DNA of 7,671 nucleotides from positions 1 through 7,671 of the forward strand of contig JAFACO010000160.1 in NCBI GenBank assembly GCA_023425485.1, given 5' to 3'. The notes under the pieces were generated by a model. The model had not been told where the DNA came from, did no database searches, and saw only the letters and a program-made list of their open reading frames with translations. Each line of letters starts with the position of its first letter. The stretch's first letter is position 1. This document shows, piece after piece, positions 6,652 through 7,671 of this stretch. This DNA comes from Bacillota bacterium. Its GTDB lineage: Bacteria; Bacillota; Clostridia; Lachnospirales; Lachnospiraceae. The translations under genes were made by a program, and so were the position numbers.

Positions 6652-6659
6652 AAGGAGGA
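6652..6659 (+). promoter_or_regulatory. Ribosome binding site fixing the TTG start of TerC
   Basis: AAGGAGGA lies 8 bases before TTG 6667 and decides this non-ATG start. TATAAT at 6645-6650 touches it but is too close to the start to be a useful -10 box. Confidence 0.8.
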
Positions 6660-6666
6660 TTTTTCA

Positions 6667-7509
6667 TTGTCAACAAAGAAAGCATTATCATGGGTAGGGT
6701 TTTGGGTTGGTTTAGCATTATGTTTTAATGTAGGTATCTATATTTTTATGGGGCAGCAAAAGGCATTTGAATTTCTTGGAGGATATGTAATTGAGCAAAG
6801 CCTTAGTATTGACAACCTGTTTTTGTTTATAATGGTATTTTCCAGCTTTGGAATTAAACCAGAACACCAGAGAAGGGTGTTAAATTATGGTATCGCAGGT
6901 GCTATTGTCTTAAGATTTATATTCGTATTACTTGGAATTACAATTGTTAATATGTTCCACTGGGTGCTTTATATATTTGGTGCCATTCTTATCATAAGCG
7001 GTGTAAAAATGATGCTTAAGAAGGAAGAGGAAGACAATGTAAAAGATAGTAAAATTATAAAGCTGTTAGGAAAGGTCATTCCTGTAACAGACCAACTCCA
7101 TGGTGAAAAATTCTTTGTTAAAAAAAATAAAGTACTTTATGCAACACCATTATTTGCAATCCTTATTTTAATTGAGTTTACTGACATTTTATTTGCAATC
7201 GATTCAATCCCAGCAATTTTCTCAATAACCACGGATACATTCATCGTATATACTTCCAATATATTTGCAATTCTTGGACTTCGTAATATGTATTTCTTAC
7301 TTGGTAAGCTTCACGAGAAGTTTAAGTATGTGAAATATGGTGTGGCATTAATATTAACTTTTACCGGTGTAAAATTATCTGTTTTATTCTTTGATATCCA
7401 CATACCAGTAGAGATGTCCTTGGTTATTATTTTCTCTATATTAGCACTTAGTATTATTGCTTCTTTAGCTTTTACAAAAAATATTGCTTTGGAGAGCGAC
7501 CCAAAATAA
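6667..7509 (+). CDS. TerC-family integral membrane protein, likely Mn2+ export/metallation
   Basis: The 280-residue protein belongs to the TerC/Alx family. Members exposed to manganese riboswitch control export Mn2+ or supply it to secreted enzymes (B. subtilis YkoY and YceF; E. coli Alx). Signature acidic motifs within membrane helices are intact: EQSLSIDNLF (43-52) and EFTDILFAIDSIPA (170-183), followed by NIFAILGLRNMYFLL. About eight hydrophobic segments are seen (roughly 8-28, 40-62, 75-95, 98-114, 160-182, 190-212, 224-243, 249-270), with a charged cytoplasmic-type loop at 118-156. The start is TTG 6667, preceded by AAGGAGGA with 8 bases from the last G of AGGAGG; no better start is near. 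The gene stands alone behind the riboswitch leader and ends at its own terminator. Substrate is inferred from riboswitch class and family. Confidence 0.93.
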   Translation: MSTKKALSWVGFWVGLALCFNVGIYIFMGQQKAFEFLGGYVIEQSLSIDNLFLFIMVFSSFGIKPEHQRRVLNYGIAGAIVLRFIFVLLGITIVNMFHWVLYIFGAILIISGVKMMLKKEEEDNVKDSKIIKLLGKVIPVTDQLHGEKFFVKKNKVLYATPLFAILILIEFTDILFAIDSIPAIFSITTDTFIVYTSNIFAILGLRNMYFLLGKLHEKFKYVKYGVALILTFTGVKLSVLFFDIHIPVEMSLVIIFSILALSIIASLAFTKNIALESDPK

Positions 7510-7526
7510 ATAAATATATCATATGT

Positions 7527-7568
7527 AAAAAATACCAGCTAAAAAAATACCGTAGCTGGTATTTTTTT
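7527..7568 (+). terminator. Intrinsic terminator of the TerC gene
   Basis: AAAAAATACCAGCT (7527-7540) pairs with AGCTGGTATTTTTT (7554-7567) around a 13-base loop, with a T-run to 7568. It begins 18 bases after the TerC stop. The A-run on the left makes it potentially bidirectional. Confidence 0.88.
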
Positions 7569-7611
7569 GCGCTATAGAATACATTTTCCTGTTATTTAGA
7601 ACATATAGTAA

Positions 7612-7661
7612 GTGAGCATACCCCTTTAAAATATAAGGAACCTGCGGAGGACAATGCTCAT
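7612..7661 (+). other. Leader-like inverted repeat with a ribosome-binding-site-like core at the right edge
   Basis: TGAGCAT (7613-7619) and ATGCTCA (7654-7660) are inverted repeats enclosing CGGAGG (7645-7650). A four-codon frame ATG CTC ATG GAA then TAG (7654-7668) follows. It may be the start of a structured leader or a regulatory mini-frame for a gene outside the window. I do not recognise a riboswitch class in it. Confidence 0.3.
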
Positions 7662-7671
7662 GGAATAGTTA

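Noticed and set aside
1..7671. CRISPR array, tRNA/rRNA, insertion sequence or prophage attachment sites
   Set aside because: No regularly spaced repeats, no tRNA-like cloverleaf, no transposase frame and no flanking duplicated ends were seen.

Overview
The window looks like low-GC, spore-forming Clostridia, most likely Lachnospiraceae. The signs are AT-rich DNA, strong AGGAGG-type ribosome binding sites, a MacB/FtsX-type ABC fusion, a PG_binding_4 plus YkuD transpeptidase, a CotA-like laccase without a signal peptide, and a yybP-ykoY manganese riboswitch in front of a TerC gene. The family assignments are firm. The taxon is inferred.

Layout from left to right. (1) 1-2076, plus strand: the C-terminal part of an ABC transporter ATPase-permease fusion. 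It runs off the left edge and carries an in-frame TAG inside the nucleotide-binding domain. A hairpin terminator follows. (2) 2285-2518, minus strand: a short GNAT acetyltransferase remnant without its N-terminal half. (3) 2675-4069, plus strand: a membrane-anchored L,D-transpeptidase with a possible mother-cell sporulation (sigma-E-like) promoter. (4) A long hairpin lies between convergent genes at 4126-4179. (5) 6119 down to 4216, minus strand: a two-gene unit made of a CotA-like multicopper oxidase and a 74-residue uncharacterised, possibly Sm-like protein. (6) 6120-6666: a 547-base divergent region with a candidate oxidase promoter, a good sigma-A promoter, a manganese riboswitch with a 21-bp terminator, a second bidirectional terminator and a short decayed reading frame. 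(7) 6667-7509, plus strand: a TerC-family membrane protein with its own terminator. (8) 7569-7671: an unexplained leader-like stretch.

How the parts may work together: the riboswitch and TerC form a manganese-responsive export or metallation unit, as known for this family. The divergent oxidase is of the CotA type. Such enzymes sit in the spore coat and some oxidise Mn(II), so a shared manganese or spore-coat theme is possible but unproven. I see no clearly new multi-gene system. The best leads are the small protein paired with the oxidase, the doubly terminated TerC leader, and the amber codon in the ABC transporter.
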